Below, one piece after another: positions 52,744-64,000 of a DNA stretch of 64,000 nucleotides. Position 1 is the first letter of the stretch, and each line of letters starts with the position of its first letter. Made by a program: the position numbers and the translations under genes. Location: assembly GCA_029298735.1 (NCBI GenBank), contig JANSLP010000033.1, positions 62,001 to 126,000 of the forward strand, given 5' to 3'. The DNA is from Ophiostoma sp. CBS 140.51 (lineage: Eukaryota > Ascomycota > Sordariomycetes > Ophiostomatales > Ophiostomataceae). The notes under the pieces are model-generated. The model saw nothing but the letters and a program-made list of their open reading frames with translations. It did no database searches and had not been told where the DNA came from.

Positions 52744-55700
52744 GTTACTTGAGGGGGGAGGAGATGGAGGAGAGAAAGAAGAGAGAGAAGAGAGACCGGT
52801 CCGGGATTTCCTTTAGGACTGAATAGATGACATGTAAAATGGTCTAATGGTGTTGTTTCCTTGAGATCGTGTTGGACGTGGCGAAGAGTGAGAGAAACAC
52901 AGAAAATCAAACAAATCCAGGGAAGAACCAGTCCGTTGTTTGTTGCCGTTTGTCCTGTGGTGGAAAATGTCTGACAGAAAAGAAAAAAAGAAGAGAGCGA
53001 GCACGAGAGAAAAGAAAATAGCTTCCTATTAGAAAACAATAATCCTCAGGTCGGGTCCGTTTTAATTCTTTCCTGTTCGTGAATAACAGTCGTCAAGTCC
53101 AGTGTGGAAAGTCCAGGGAAGGTGTGTCGAGTCCGGGAGAAATGTGGGCGACAGAGAGAAAACGTAGATATTGAGCTTCGACTTAACGAGTCAATATGTG
53201 TTTATCAAGAAGTGGTGATGAGATGATGTGAAGATGCTGAGATCAGTCAAGATGTTGAGAAGAGATGGTGAGAAGAGAAGATACAGCCGTGATGAGAGGT
53301 GAAGGGAATGTGGGTTGAAGAAGAAGAAGGAAAGGGGGTATTGAAGAAGAAAGAAGAAAATGAAAATAATATGAAAATATGAAAATGCAAAAAAGATGTT
53401 TCCCAAACGGCTGATGGGTGAGGATGTGAGGGGAGGTCCAATATGAAGGAGGTAGGAGGAAGGGGGGATGAGGTCGTTGATATTGATAACGAACAGGAAA
53501 TCGAGCTTTGGGACTTGTAACGACAGCAAACAACGGTCTTTTAGGTCGATTCGATGAGCAAGACAAGAGTTGGGTCTTCTTTTGTGTGCAGCCAGTGGGT
53601 GTGTCCTGGGTGGGTCCTCTCAGTATTGGGTGTGGATGCTGCACACTGGGGGGCGGGCGCAAGAAAGCAAGAAGGATGGGAAGAGGGTGTACAAAGGTAC
53701 TTGCTTTTCTTGGCAAGAAAGCCAAGCCAAAAAGAACGAAGGACGGGGCGTGAGTGAGTGTTGAGAGTGTGATCTGTGTGAAGGTCTGCACCAGGGCCGG
53801 GCGTCTTGCCGCTCTCACTAGTGTGGGAAACTAAGAAACGTCGTAGTTTATTGTGGGGGGGTGGGCAAGGAGGCCGTGCTGCGTTGTTTTGAAAGGGGGG
53901 GACAGGAGAGAAGAAAGAAAAAAGGAAAAAAAGAGGAGCACAGATAAAAGTGGAGATCAGACAGAGGAGTGGACAGAGGATGGCGGATGGCAAGAGGAAG
54001 TGGCCAGAGAGAAGGGCGAGCAGGAGACAGGAGTGGTCAGAGTGGCAGAGTGGCCAGGTTTGGACTTGACCAGGGGTGTGGGTGCGCCTTGACGATTTTC
54101 TGACTTTTGACTGGAGCCAGGCAAGGGTATGGGACTCTTTTCTGCAGTCCATCAGTCCTTTGCAGGCCCTCTTGCATATCTGCCCTCGCTGCGATGGCCA
54201 GGGGATGTCCAGATTATGAGATGCGAGTCGCATTCAGAGGCAGAGGCGGGCACAGCGCCAGCAAATGGCACAAAATTTACAGAGTGTGCACAAAATGTGT
54301 GCAAAGACAACTAGATGAACAACAAATAGCACGAGAATGACAACAAGCAGTGCATATCAGACACGGATGGGCATAAAATGGCAAGAAAAGGCAGGCAGAT
54401 AAACAGAAACGACATAAAAAATCAAACGACAGTGAGAGGCATCGAGACACGACTCAGAGCGAGACAGACGAGACTCTGGAAAGACAGAGACAGGCAGCAG
54501 ATAGACAGGAGGACACAGAAGGACGCCAGACACGCACAGCGGCCAGACAGGACGGCCCACTGCGTGCAGTGGCTTGCAGTATGCAGGTGGAATAAAATTA
54601 AATTCAAAGAAAAAGGAAGAAATACGAGGGAACGAGAAAAGACGAGGAGTGGCAGACCAGCAAACGAAAGACGAAGAGGACAGAAAATCAAAGAAAAGAA
54701 GACGGCAAAAGGCTAGCCTCTTTGGGTCAAAATCGGCGATGGCGAGGCAAGGAACGCTATGCTTCAGAAGGGAATGTGGGTTGGACAGGGTGGTATGGTG
54801 GGCTGTTGAGAGCGAATCGACCCAGTTGTGTCTCGGAATGTATTGTTTGCCTCATTATTTTTTATTTATTTTACTATTTTATTTTTAATACTCTTCTGAC
54901 TTGTTGTCTCATTGTTTTCCTTTTCTTTGTTTTGAGGCATCCAGTCACAGGCGCCCACCGTGTGGAGGAGAGACATCGTCTATGACAAAAAGGGCAACGC
55001 GCCTCTTTTCAAATTCGTGTGAGTGGATCCCTTCAGAATAAGAGCGAGGAAGGGGAAAACAGGAGGAACCACAGAACCAGACGTCCAGACCAAGAGAGGC
55101 AGCGAGCCAAACGGCTTCCAGACACGAAAATTGTGGGTGGGTGACGAAGATGATGAGCAGCAGAAACAGAAAAAGGACAGGCTCGACAGGCAAAAGGGTC
55201 ATGCACGCACCAGCAGGCTTTGAAGGATACGAAAAAGAGGGGCCCTAGGCCCCCAGGGGTGGCGCTGTTGGTCGAGTCAGAAGTCGAGCATGGGTTTGTC
55301 TGACACACAGAAAATCCAGGCAGAGGACTGGGAGGGACTGGGAGGGACTGGGAGGGACTGGGAAGAGTCGAGAAGCCAGCAGAACACGCAGAAAACAGAA
55401 GTGATGGGCGGTGCCACAGCCACTCACAGCACTGGACAGAAAAAGAGGCTCAGAATGCGAGGATGCGTGAGGTGGTAGCGTCCAGCGTTCCTCATGCAGT
55501 CTTTTTGTGAGTTGCAGATGCAGACACTTCTTCCTCCGGGCTATCCTGCAAAAGGCAACATCTGACGGGTGGCCAGCGGAGATGTGCAAAGCGCTAGATG
55601 CTTGTGGACTTGTGAAGTCACTGATGAATGTGCACAAGGGGTGAGGCGAGAGACCGACTGAAAAGAACGAGATGACACCAGCCTTTGCCTCTCTGCTCGT

Positions 55701-58700
55701 TGTTCGTCGGTCGTTTCCGCAATCGAGTTTGCCGTCGTCTTTCCCAGCGCCTTCTTTCTTCTTTCAGGTAGATCGCACTGCCTGTCGAGCCTGTCAAAAT
55801 CGTGGCGAGCATCAGTTGTTCCGCTGTCTGAGCCGTTTCTTCTTTAGACCAGGTCAGGTGGGAGGCCAGGTGGCTCGTTGTGTGTCAGCCAACAGGCGCT
55901 ATGAAATTTGGCCCTATTTTTTGTGGTTTTCTGTTTCTCCCATCTCCTGGTGCCGGCTTCCAAGGAAGGCCGTCTTATTTTTGGCATGGCGCAGGCCAAG
56001 ATCCAGACGCCCAGACAAGCCAGACTCATTACTAAAAAAGATGGAAGACTAGAAAAAACGCCCGTAGTCTCCCTTAGCCTACGACGATGCGAAATGGTGA
56101 AGCTTTGCGAACAAAAGAACCAGCGCGGACAGGGCGGGTGACCTTCGAAACCATCCATGGGATTTTCCACTATGATTTAGACGAGAAACTCTTGGGCGTC
56201 GCTTTCGCGCTCGCCAGACCAGGAGGGCAACGCCACTGGGGAGCGGCTGAAGATAAGAGGGACGCGTGTGAGGCGTGCTGGCGTCTTCTTCTTGTCTCTG
56301 GCGTCCTCACTGGCGGCGCATGTGCACAAAGAAAACGAGAAATGAGAAAATAAGGCCCTTTCAGTATCTCGAAATACCACAGCCTGTCCTCAAGCCAGCG
56401 CCCCATTGGAGCGCAATCCACGTCCCTCTCACCAGTGTCTAATATTAGCGAGTTTCCCAGGGCCCACAGCATACGGCATAGGGGCGCCCCAGGCGCATTA
56501 TCACACGTAATCGCCCTAGCCCATCAGTTTGGTGTCCTTTTTAGTTGTCTTTTTGAGGCGTAACAATGCAAGAAACGAGTTCGACGTCCCTTGGCCGTCC
56601 GCCGAAACACCACTGCCTCAGGAACTGCCTCGCACGGTTTCGATCGGGCAATGCCTGTTGCTGGACAAGGTCTTGGTATGGCCTTATGGCCTAACGACGA
56701 TGGCCCATGGGCACATCTTTTTTCTAATCTTTCTCATCTACCTCATCCTTTCCCCATTGTTCGTTCGCTTGGGTCTGCCGTCACGATCGGCCGTTTGGGA
56801 GGCAAAAAAGTAGACGAGGGTCCTGAAGATGAGTTATGGGAAATGTAGAAAAGCCCATGCCAGGACACAAACAATGCGAGTGAGGCGAGCATGATGGAAA
56901 ACATGCAAAGTAGAAACCCGTTTCACATTGGATTTGCCTCTTTGATGCGTTGACAAAACAAACAAGAGAAACGACAGGCGATAGGCATGAGAAGCATTTG
57001 AAGCATGAGAGGCATGCCTTGTTGCCCAAAGGGCGGTGAACTGAGAAAAAATGCAGGCAAAAATGCGGGCAGAGAGAGTTGCAGGTAGAAATGCATGCAA
57101 AAATATGCACACACTGAAAGATGAGGCGCTCTCACTGGTTGAAAGACAATGCAGAAATGCACAAGCCTGCAGCATGCAGAGAACAACGCATGTCAGTATG
57201 CACGGACTACACATTCTTTCTGTGTCTTTGTCTGGTCTGTTTTTGTCTCTCCGCACTGCATTTTTTATCGAAAGATACTTGCTTTTTGGTGCTTCTTTGG
57301 TGCTCCGAGTGTTTTGCGCTGCACTATTGGCTGTGGCGTTCGGGACTGTCTGAACGTCCAACAATGATGGCTTTTGATTTCTTCCGCCACGGCAGGCCAT
57401 TTCGTTTCAGCAGCACCAGCGCGGCGCAGGCGCTTTCTCTGTATTGTACTCTGTACTCTGTATTCTGTTTACTTTCCGTATGTGGTCATTAAATTGTGCA
57501 TACAATTATGAACACCCTGTTTGGATGCACATAATTTTGATTACTCTGAATGTCCCGTTCCGCTGTATCTGCAATCCCAGCGGTTCAAGAGTTTCATCAA
57601 AGCGCCCAGAAAATGAAATCAAACTTTAACATCGAATTTCGATTTCATCAGAAAGAGGAAACCCCATAAAAAAACACATGCCCATCTTCAAGAAAGAGAG
57701 CCACCACCAACAACCCCCTGCTCAAACGAGAAATTACGCCGGTCATCTTCTGCGTCGAACGTCGTAGTCCACTTCCGCCTTTGGGAAAAGACCGGATGGG
57801 CCTGGCAAGTTCTGGAGTCCCCTGGGCGGAGCCTGGCTTCTTTGGCTTCTCTGGCAGAAACGCACGGCGAATCGTCAAGAGAAGAGGAAAAGCGTCTTGA
57901 GGGTGACGAGCGTGACAGCGCGTGAGATTGTAGGAGAAGGCTCCACTCAATCTCGCCCACCCAAAGAGACCGCACGCCGAAAATAAAATTAGATCTGGCA
58001 CGGTCCAGCCGTCTCCCTCTCCACAAGCATCCATGGTCCATGCACTTTTGATTTTGGTGGGAATAACCAATAGGAGAGCACGGGCTACTGTCAAAAGTGG
58101 AAAGGCCGCAAAAAGTTGGACAGGAACGAACTGTTTTCTCTCAAAGAACTCCCACACAGAAAGGAACAGAACACGGAACGGCAGACTCCCAATTGACTCC
58201 ACTTTCCGAACAACCTTTTTTTACTTTTTCTTCTTTTTGCAGTCTCTTGAACCTGAACCTGGACCAGGGGGTTGTTTTGGTGTGGCTCGATGAAAGAATA
58301 CTGGGATGGATAGATGAGAAGTTGATGAAAGAAGACGGTTACGAGAGAGGAACAGGAATCAAAAGGCTGAGATGTGATAGCGCCAGTCCTGCTGTAACAT
58401 CCGTAAAATCCTGATGATAATCTGAGCCTGAACCTGGTGAAAAGAAAGAAAAGAAGGAAGACGGTGTGCAAGAGAGAGACGATCCCAAGCTGGGATGTGT
58501 GCATTCGATAGTCTTTTCCTGGCTGAGCCTGGTCCTTTTAATCACATTCTTTTCTTTTTCTGCTGGAACAGACCACGGAGCACGGAGCGCGGAGCAGACC
58601 ACAAGGCCACGCGACAATATGTCCGTAGACAAGAGTTGGTCTGTTTTCCAGAAGACACGAAAGAGGAGAGAACCATGTTCAGTTGAAAAAGAAGAAAAAG

Positions 58701-61700
58701 AGGTGTGCTCATTTCGTTTGGCCATCGAGTGACTTTTTGCTTTCTTTTCGTTAGGACCTGCAGTGAACTTGCTTCTTTTTCTCGGTCATCATTGTTCGGT
58801 CTGTCTAATTTTTTTTTTATTTTGAATATTATTTTTGATGCATCTCACATTTTTATGACATGATCGATTCTATTCGTATATACTTTGTTTTTATTCTGTT
58901 TGTCCAGATTTTTTTTTTCTTTTTTTCTATTCTTATTTTGTTCCGTTTTCCCTTTTTACTAAACATTATCGTTCGCAATAACGTCCACGATATTACCCTC
59001 TCTCCGTCTCACAAACCATCCCCCAGTGTCGCTCCTACCCCAGGCTTTCGGCCAGGAGTGCCAGCCCAGCATGGCGAGACACAATCTGACAATGCGAATG
59101 TCGAAATCTCCTGGCGCTGCAACTCCAGGCCGCGTTCAACTCCATTCAAAAAGTCAACAACCCCTGTATCTTGAAATCAAAATAGCGTGGGCAGGCCGGC
59201 GGAGGGCCCCGCACCCTGCAGCCTCGTAAAATTTAGGGGAGGCCGCGTCTTGCCGGGGGGTCGTCTTTGCCAGGTTTTGGCCAGTTTCTTGCCTGTCTTT
59301 CTCAATCTTTTCAGTGCATGTGTGCATTTGTCCATTGCGACGTGCGGCAGTGTGTGTGGGTCCAGAAAGCCCATCTGTGAAAGATGATTGGCTGAATGGG
59401 TACACCGGGTGAAGTTGCAGCCAGGAAGAAACAGGGCGAACAACGAAAAGATGAAAAACGAGGCGAACAATTGTTTCTCTCTCTTTTTCCCTCTCCCCCT
59501 TTTCCAGACAGTGGTCCAAACAGTGGAACGGCAGCCGAACTATCCTTGCCCACCTTTCTTGTCTCCTTCGAGACGATCCACAATGTTCGAAAACCTGTCT
59601 CGCCCTGTCCAACTGATCGGTTTGGCTGTCCTTTTTCAGTGTGCCTTTTTTCTTGTCATTGTTTGCTCTCATCCCTGGGCTCCATTCCCGTCTGTCCATG
59701 TCTTTTCATGTCTTAGAACCGTTATGATAATGCGGTTTCTGGTCTTTCTTGGTCATCCCTTCAGAAGCTCTTGTTGTTCTTTTCTTGTTCCATGTCTCAA
59801 CCTGTGGCAAAGACAAAATCCCTTGAAGTCAAAGAGGCTCCTCCGCGTGATTGTCGAAAGATGCGAATGTCGGAACGCAGGACAAACATAGCATTATTCA
59901 AGGCAAACAGGGCAAATATGACGAACAAGGCCACCCAGAGACATTCCTCTTACACTGAAAGACAAGACTCGGCCGATGACAACAGACTCTCTCAGTCTCT
60001 GTCCCCAAAAGAAAAGATTCGCCCCTGAATGACAGCCCAGAAAGGGTCGATCATGGTCAAGGCGCCCGGCACCCATCACACACACACACAGAAGGACAGG
60101 ACAGAGGAGGACGGCCATTATCGGCACAGTGCTGCACGGTCCATCTTTTGATTCTTTGCATGATTTTGCCACCGAAAGGCAGACAACAAGACAGTGCCGA
60201 TTGTGTGCGTTCGCCCCCATCCGTGCTTCGACGACGACATGGGTTTGCTCAATGATTTTTCAACGGAGGCAGGTGCAAACGCTCCGTCAGCAGGTATCTC
60301 TCCCAGCCAGCCACGAAGCGAAGGAGCTTGGACCCCAGACAAGCGTTGTTGCAGGCCCATGCTCAGAGGCGACGGATGTGTGTGTAAGTGGGGAGAAATA
60401 CGTCGAAGAGAGAGAAATCGCTGGCCGCAGAACGGTGAGATAACGCAGCCCGCAGGAAGGACCACAACTGCAACCTCAAGACCTCGTCGACACGCTGGGC
60501 CTGGACAGAGCGGCCGCGGTCTGTTTCCTAGAATAGGACTGGCGACAAAACTGACAAATTGACGGCGGACGCCCTGTTGACCATCCACCAAAGAGTGATA
60601 GAACACACGACAGACAGCGCCCAGTTTCAGGCTATGCAGCACCCTTGAATTATTCAATGTCGACTAATTTAGCACTTTCACAGATAGTGCAAGCGTCTCA
60701 CACAAGTTTTCTTCGATGAACCCCAAGATGAGGTGTGGTCGACGTCAGATATTGGAAAATAGCGAGAATAGCAAGAGACAACCACAAGATATTCCATTCT
60801 CGAGACTATTTAATGAAGGCATAGTGCAGATGCTAGCTAGAGAGAGATGGTGTGCATGGCAAAGTGCTCGCATGGAAATAGGGGGAAAGGGGAAGACGGA
60901 AGTGAAAGAAAAGCAAAGCGTCCAAGTTTACGTGAGCCAAAAAGGAGTTCAGAATGCTTCACACCATGAACGATGTTTCGATATGCTCCAAGATAAAGAT
61001 GCACCCAACAGGACATACAAGACAGGCCAGACCCGGCCACGCGAAAAGAGGGGAAGTCGTAAGAAGAAGAAGAAAAAGAACGTCACAGAAGTCACACTGT
61101 CACAGAAGTCGACGATCGTCATCCCCCCTTTCCAGCACATGCCACAGCGTGATATCGTCTCTTCGCAAGAGCGTCTCTGGACCATGTCATCGAAACAACC
61201 ACCGACGAACCACTACCGGAGTTCGTGGGAAGAGCGTGGTAATTGTGTGAAGCTACTGAAGGCTATGGCCAAGAAACGTGCATCGACGATGCTGTGGGAA
61301 AACGACACTTGCGCACGGCAAAGGGGCGCCAGAGATGGGTCTTCCCTGAAGACGACGCACTCCGTATTACGAGGACTTTGATATTGAAAAATCGAGAAAG
61401 ACTACCGACGTTGCCGGTGATCCAGGCATTTTCGCTTTTCGGGCAAGGGACAAGGCTTGCGAGGCATGAGGCTCTCGTATATTGAGGTAGTTTTTCACAG
61501 GAATAGACTCAACGGGCGAGGGATGAAAAAATCAGAATTAGACATGGGAAATGAGGCTCTTGGGCAACAGACAACGGGCATCGGTGAGTCGGAGATGCAA
61601 TTGTTCGCCTTACACTTTGAATAAAAGCCTGCGTAGGCTGAAGGCGACGACTTACACAGAGACAAGCAGACGGCTGAATGACGGCTGAAAGAGTCACCTC

Positions 61701-64000
61701 CCTGTGAGGCTACCAGTCGGCCCTGTTCTGCGGTCCCCTTTGACTCTGAAGACTGGCGAACAACAGAGACTGAGAGTCAAAGAGAGGCGAAAGGGATGAA
61801 CAGACAACGTCGTTTTCCGACGGACACAGGCGAACGCAGGCGAACCCAAGCGAGAGAAACCCAGGAGTGCGTCCAAGCGAGTGAGACGAAGGAAGGCGAA
61901 CGCAACGAGAGCCTCGGTCGGGCGTTCCCAGCGATTTGTCTTTGGGTCAGGTTACTGGAGCCAACAGGCAGAGACCCAGCAAGCCCCGAGACCCAAGAAC
62001 AGCACCGGGCGAGCCGGAAAGTAGGCGCGAACACAGAAGTGGAAGGCGAAGAGTCGCCCAGCCCGCTGAATGCACCCAAAAGCAGCACCAACTGTTAACT
62101 GTTATCCAACTGTTATCCAACTGCACGTCCTTTTTAGCGCCCTTTGGACTGTGCATCTCCCTTCCCTTCATGCATTAAGGCATCCTCGCATCCTTGGGGG
62201 CGGTATTGGGCGGCTCCTCTCGGCGGTCTTGTGTAATTTTAGGGCGTTCTCAGCACATCTGGGCGCACCTGTTGGTGACTGGGCGCCTCGGCTCCAGCGA
62301 AGACGCAATACGCGGAGGTGGAGGGGGATACGCAATGGGTTTCGTCTGTTCCCAGCTCGTCCGTCCCAGCACAATCCCAGCGCTTGTTGTCCCGAGTCTC
62401 CCAGCGGTCTGTTCGTTGGGTCCGGTCCCCGTGCTGTGTTCTCGGGTTCCTTTGGTCTATTCGTCTGTTCGCCATGCCCTTTTCTCTGGGATTGACTTTG
62501 ACCTGTAATCCTCGACAAGAGCAAGAAGAACGAGAAGAACAAACAAACAAAAAAGACCAAAAAGACCAAAAAGACGTCGCGTGGTCGACACAATGTGTCA
62601 AGTCCCCCTCCCTCGTAGCGCTACTGTTGGAGATATGTCCCTCTCCAGTCCTTCCACAGGTTTCGATTCTGTGTTCTACTGCTACTGCTACGGTGATGAT
62701 CCAGATAATCAGAACAAACCAAACGACGTCGTTGGATGTCTATCTTTGTGTCTATCACCCTGATAATCTTGTTCCAAACTGGTTTTTCATCACACGACCC
62801 CTCCCTTATTGTCGCACTCTTGGGCGAACTTGACGACACAAGGTGTGCGCATCTGTCTATCTCTGCCGTTTATCCTGAACCCAACGAGGATGCCAGTGCC
62901 AAAGTAGTTTCTAGACTATTCTTCTCCATGCACATCTCGATATCAAAAAGGCTCAAAGGTGAAGGCCGGCGTATCAGCCCTGGCCACTCCCAATCACGAG
63001 CTACGACATCTGTTACTCGATATGATTTCACACTCGTCAAGACCTTCAAGACCGTGCATCCGTAGCATCCTTTCCTCTCTGGTCGTTCTTCTTCACTCTG
63101 ATCCATGCCAAGCAATCTGCATCGACAGCCGCTAGCACGCAAGGTCGATAGCTGTCTCCATATCGTGTCGAGCGTGTCTCCATTCCCCCTATTTCATTGG
63201 GGGCTGGCTCGCTGGCTGGAAATCCCATGGCAAATATCGCCTCACCTTATTTCTCGCGAGCCCCGTTCGAAGAGTTGGAAAGGCGGAGATCCATCGCCTT
63301 TTTGGCGATTGCAGGCGATTGCCCAGCCCAGGCCAGGCTTCTTGAAGACTGGTGGACGAAGCTGACGTTCTTTCGAGCCTTTTGATGTGCAGCCCCCTGA
63401 ACGGATCGAGTTTAGATCGTCAACCTTCGCTCTCTGTCGAACTCTCCGTCAAGCCCGTCGAGCCCGTCTCCGCTGTTTGGGCAATCATTGCCTTTTTGTC
63501 ATTTGGTATCGTTCTCTCTTTCTCCTCTTTTGCTGACGACGCACGGGCCTTTTTGTTCAAGACTGCTCGATATTATTTCCTTTTTTCTTCTTCTCCGTCG
63601 AAAAAAAATATAGAAATAAGGAGATCGTCCCCGCTAGTGACATGTTCTCCACTTGTGTCCTGCCTTCTTTGAACTGCACTCGCTGCAGGAAAATAACACT
63701 AGGGGACACCGCCGTTCGTGGAATACGACGCAAGAGTGAACCAAACGAACGGCTGGAGCGAGAGGAGAGAGCTAACGAAAGAGGCTTTCCGTCATCTGGA
63801 AGAGACGGCCTCCAAAAGAGACTCCAGAGACTCGAAAGACTGGTGGTGTACATCCCTTTGCCACCGCGCTACACTACTGTTCAGCACCGTCGACGGACGG
63901 GCCTGGACGCTGTCCGCGGCGGTTTTGGTGTGGTTTTGGTGGTGGCTCGACCGTGTTAACCGTGTCTCGCGTCTCTTAAAAAAGTACCGGCACAGTGTCC
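52744..64000. other. 11.3 kb without a recognised gene, upstream of the Ran1-like kinase
   Basis: I find no gene I can support. Closest to the kinase (about 52750-55000) the plus strand is purine-rich (GAAGAAGAAGG at 53315-53360; AGACAGA-rich at 54420-54700), so the kinase sense strand is pyrimidine-rich, as in other promoters and leaders here. Further out, composition alternates. Open frames of up to 230 codons on both strands lack motifs. Low-complexity features include GGACTGGGAG repeats at 55325, a G-rich patch at 53850-53910, degenerate AAAATGCAGGC-like units near 57040-57110, and a tandem AACTGTTATCC unit near 62095-62120. A gene with many short exons, or one beginning beyond 64000, could be missed. 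Confidence 0.5.
55325..55364 (+). repeat. Four tandem GGACTGGGAG units (G-quadruplex-like)
   Basis: Four 10-bp copies, the last with one changed base. Across unit borders the sequence gives successive GGG runs separated by A or ACT, which fits the short-loop G-quadruplex pattern on the plus strand, antisense to the kinase gene downstream. Confidence 0.85.

Overview
The window looks like a piece of a filamentous ascomycete chromosome (Pezizomycotina, most likely Sordariomycetes; I cannot place it to genus). This rests on a Zn2Cys6 transcription factor, an ENA-type P-type ATPase, a fungal CSC1/DUF221 channel, and introns with GT-AG ends and CTAAC branch points. Coding DNA is GC-rich. Intergenic DNA is long, lower in GC and often strongly pyrimidine-biased on the strand of the next gene. 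I see no phage, CRISPR, rRNA or intact transposon.

Layout. 1-14 kb: a secreted GH18 protein (-), a tRNA-Asp (-), a 1,043-residue Zn2Cys6 regulator (+) converging on an EthD-domain protein (-), a fungal protein of unknown function (+) and a 241-residue orphan (-). 15-25 kb: an ENA-type Na+/K+ ATPase (-), a decayed kinase-like gene (+), and a two-exon gene for a disordered Ala/Pro/Ser-rich protein (+). 25-37 kb: about 5 kb without a recognised gene, then a CSC1-like mechanosensitive channel (+) converging on a PAQR/haemolysin-III-like receptor (-). 37-42 kb: a divergent pair, TMA7 (-, three exons) and the Prp4 splicing kinase (+, two exons). 42-64 kb: one Ran1/Ksp1/Vhs1-type kinase gene (-, two exons) between about 9.1 kb and 11.3 kb with no gene I can support.

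The genes do not form a pathway or a biosynthetic cluster. Several are stress or signalling genes (ENA ATPase, CSC1 channel, PAQR, two kinases), but their spacing and orientation give no evidence of co-regulation.

I found no convincing new multi-gene system. The most unusual items are the 9.1 kb gene-free gap between two convergent genes; a 91-bp foldback element inside it flanked by a 5-bp direct repeat; the 448-nt Prp4 kinase intron, whose nearer acceptor would give a truncated kinase; and the 11 kb upstream of the Ran1-like kinase. Exon structures were worked out by eye from splice signals and protein continuity, not from transcripts.
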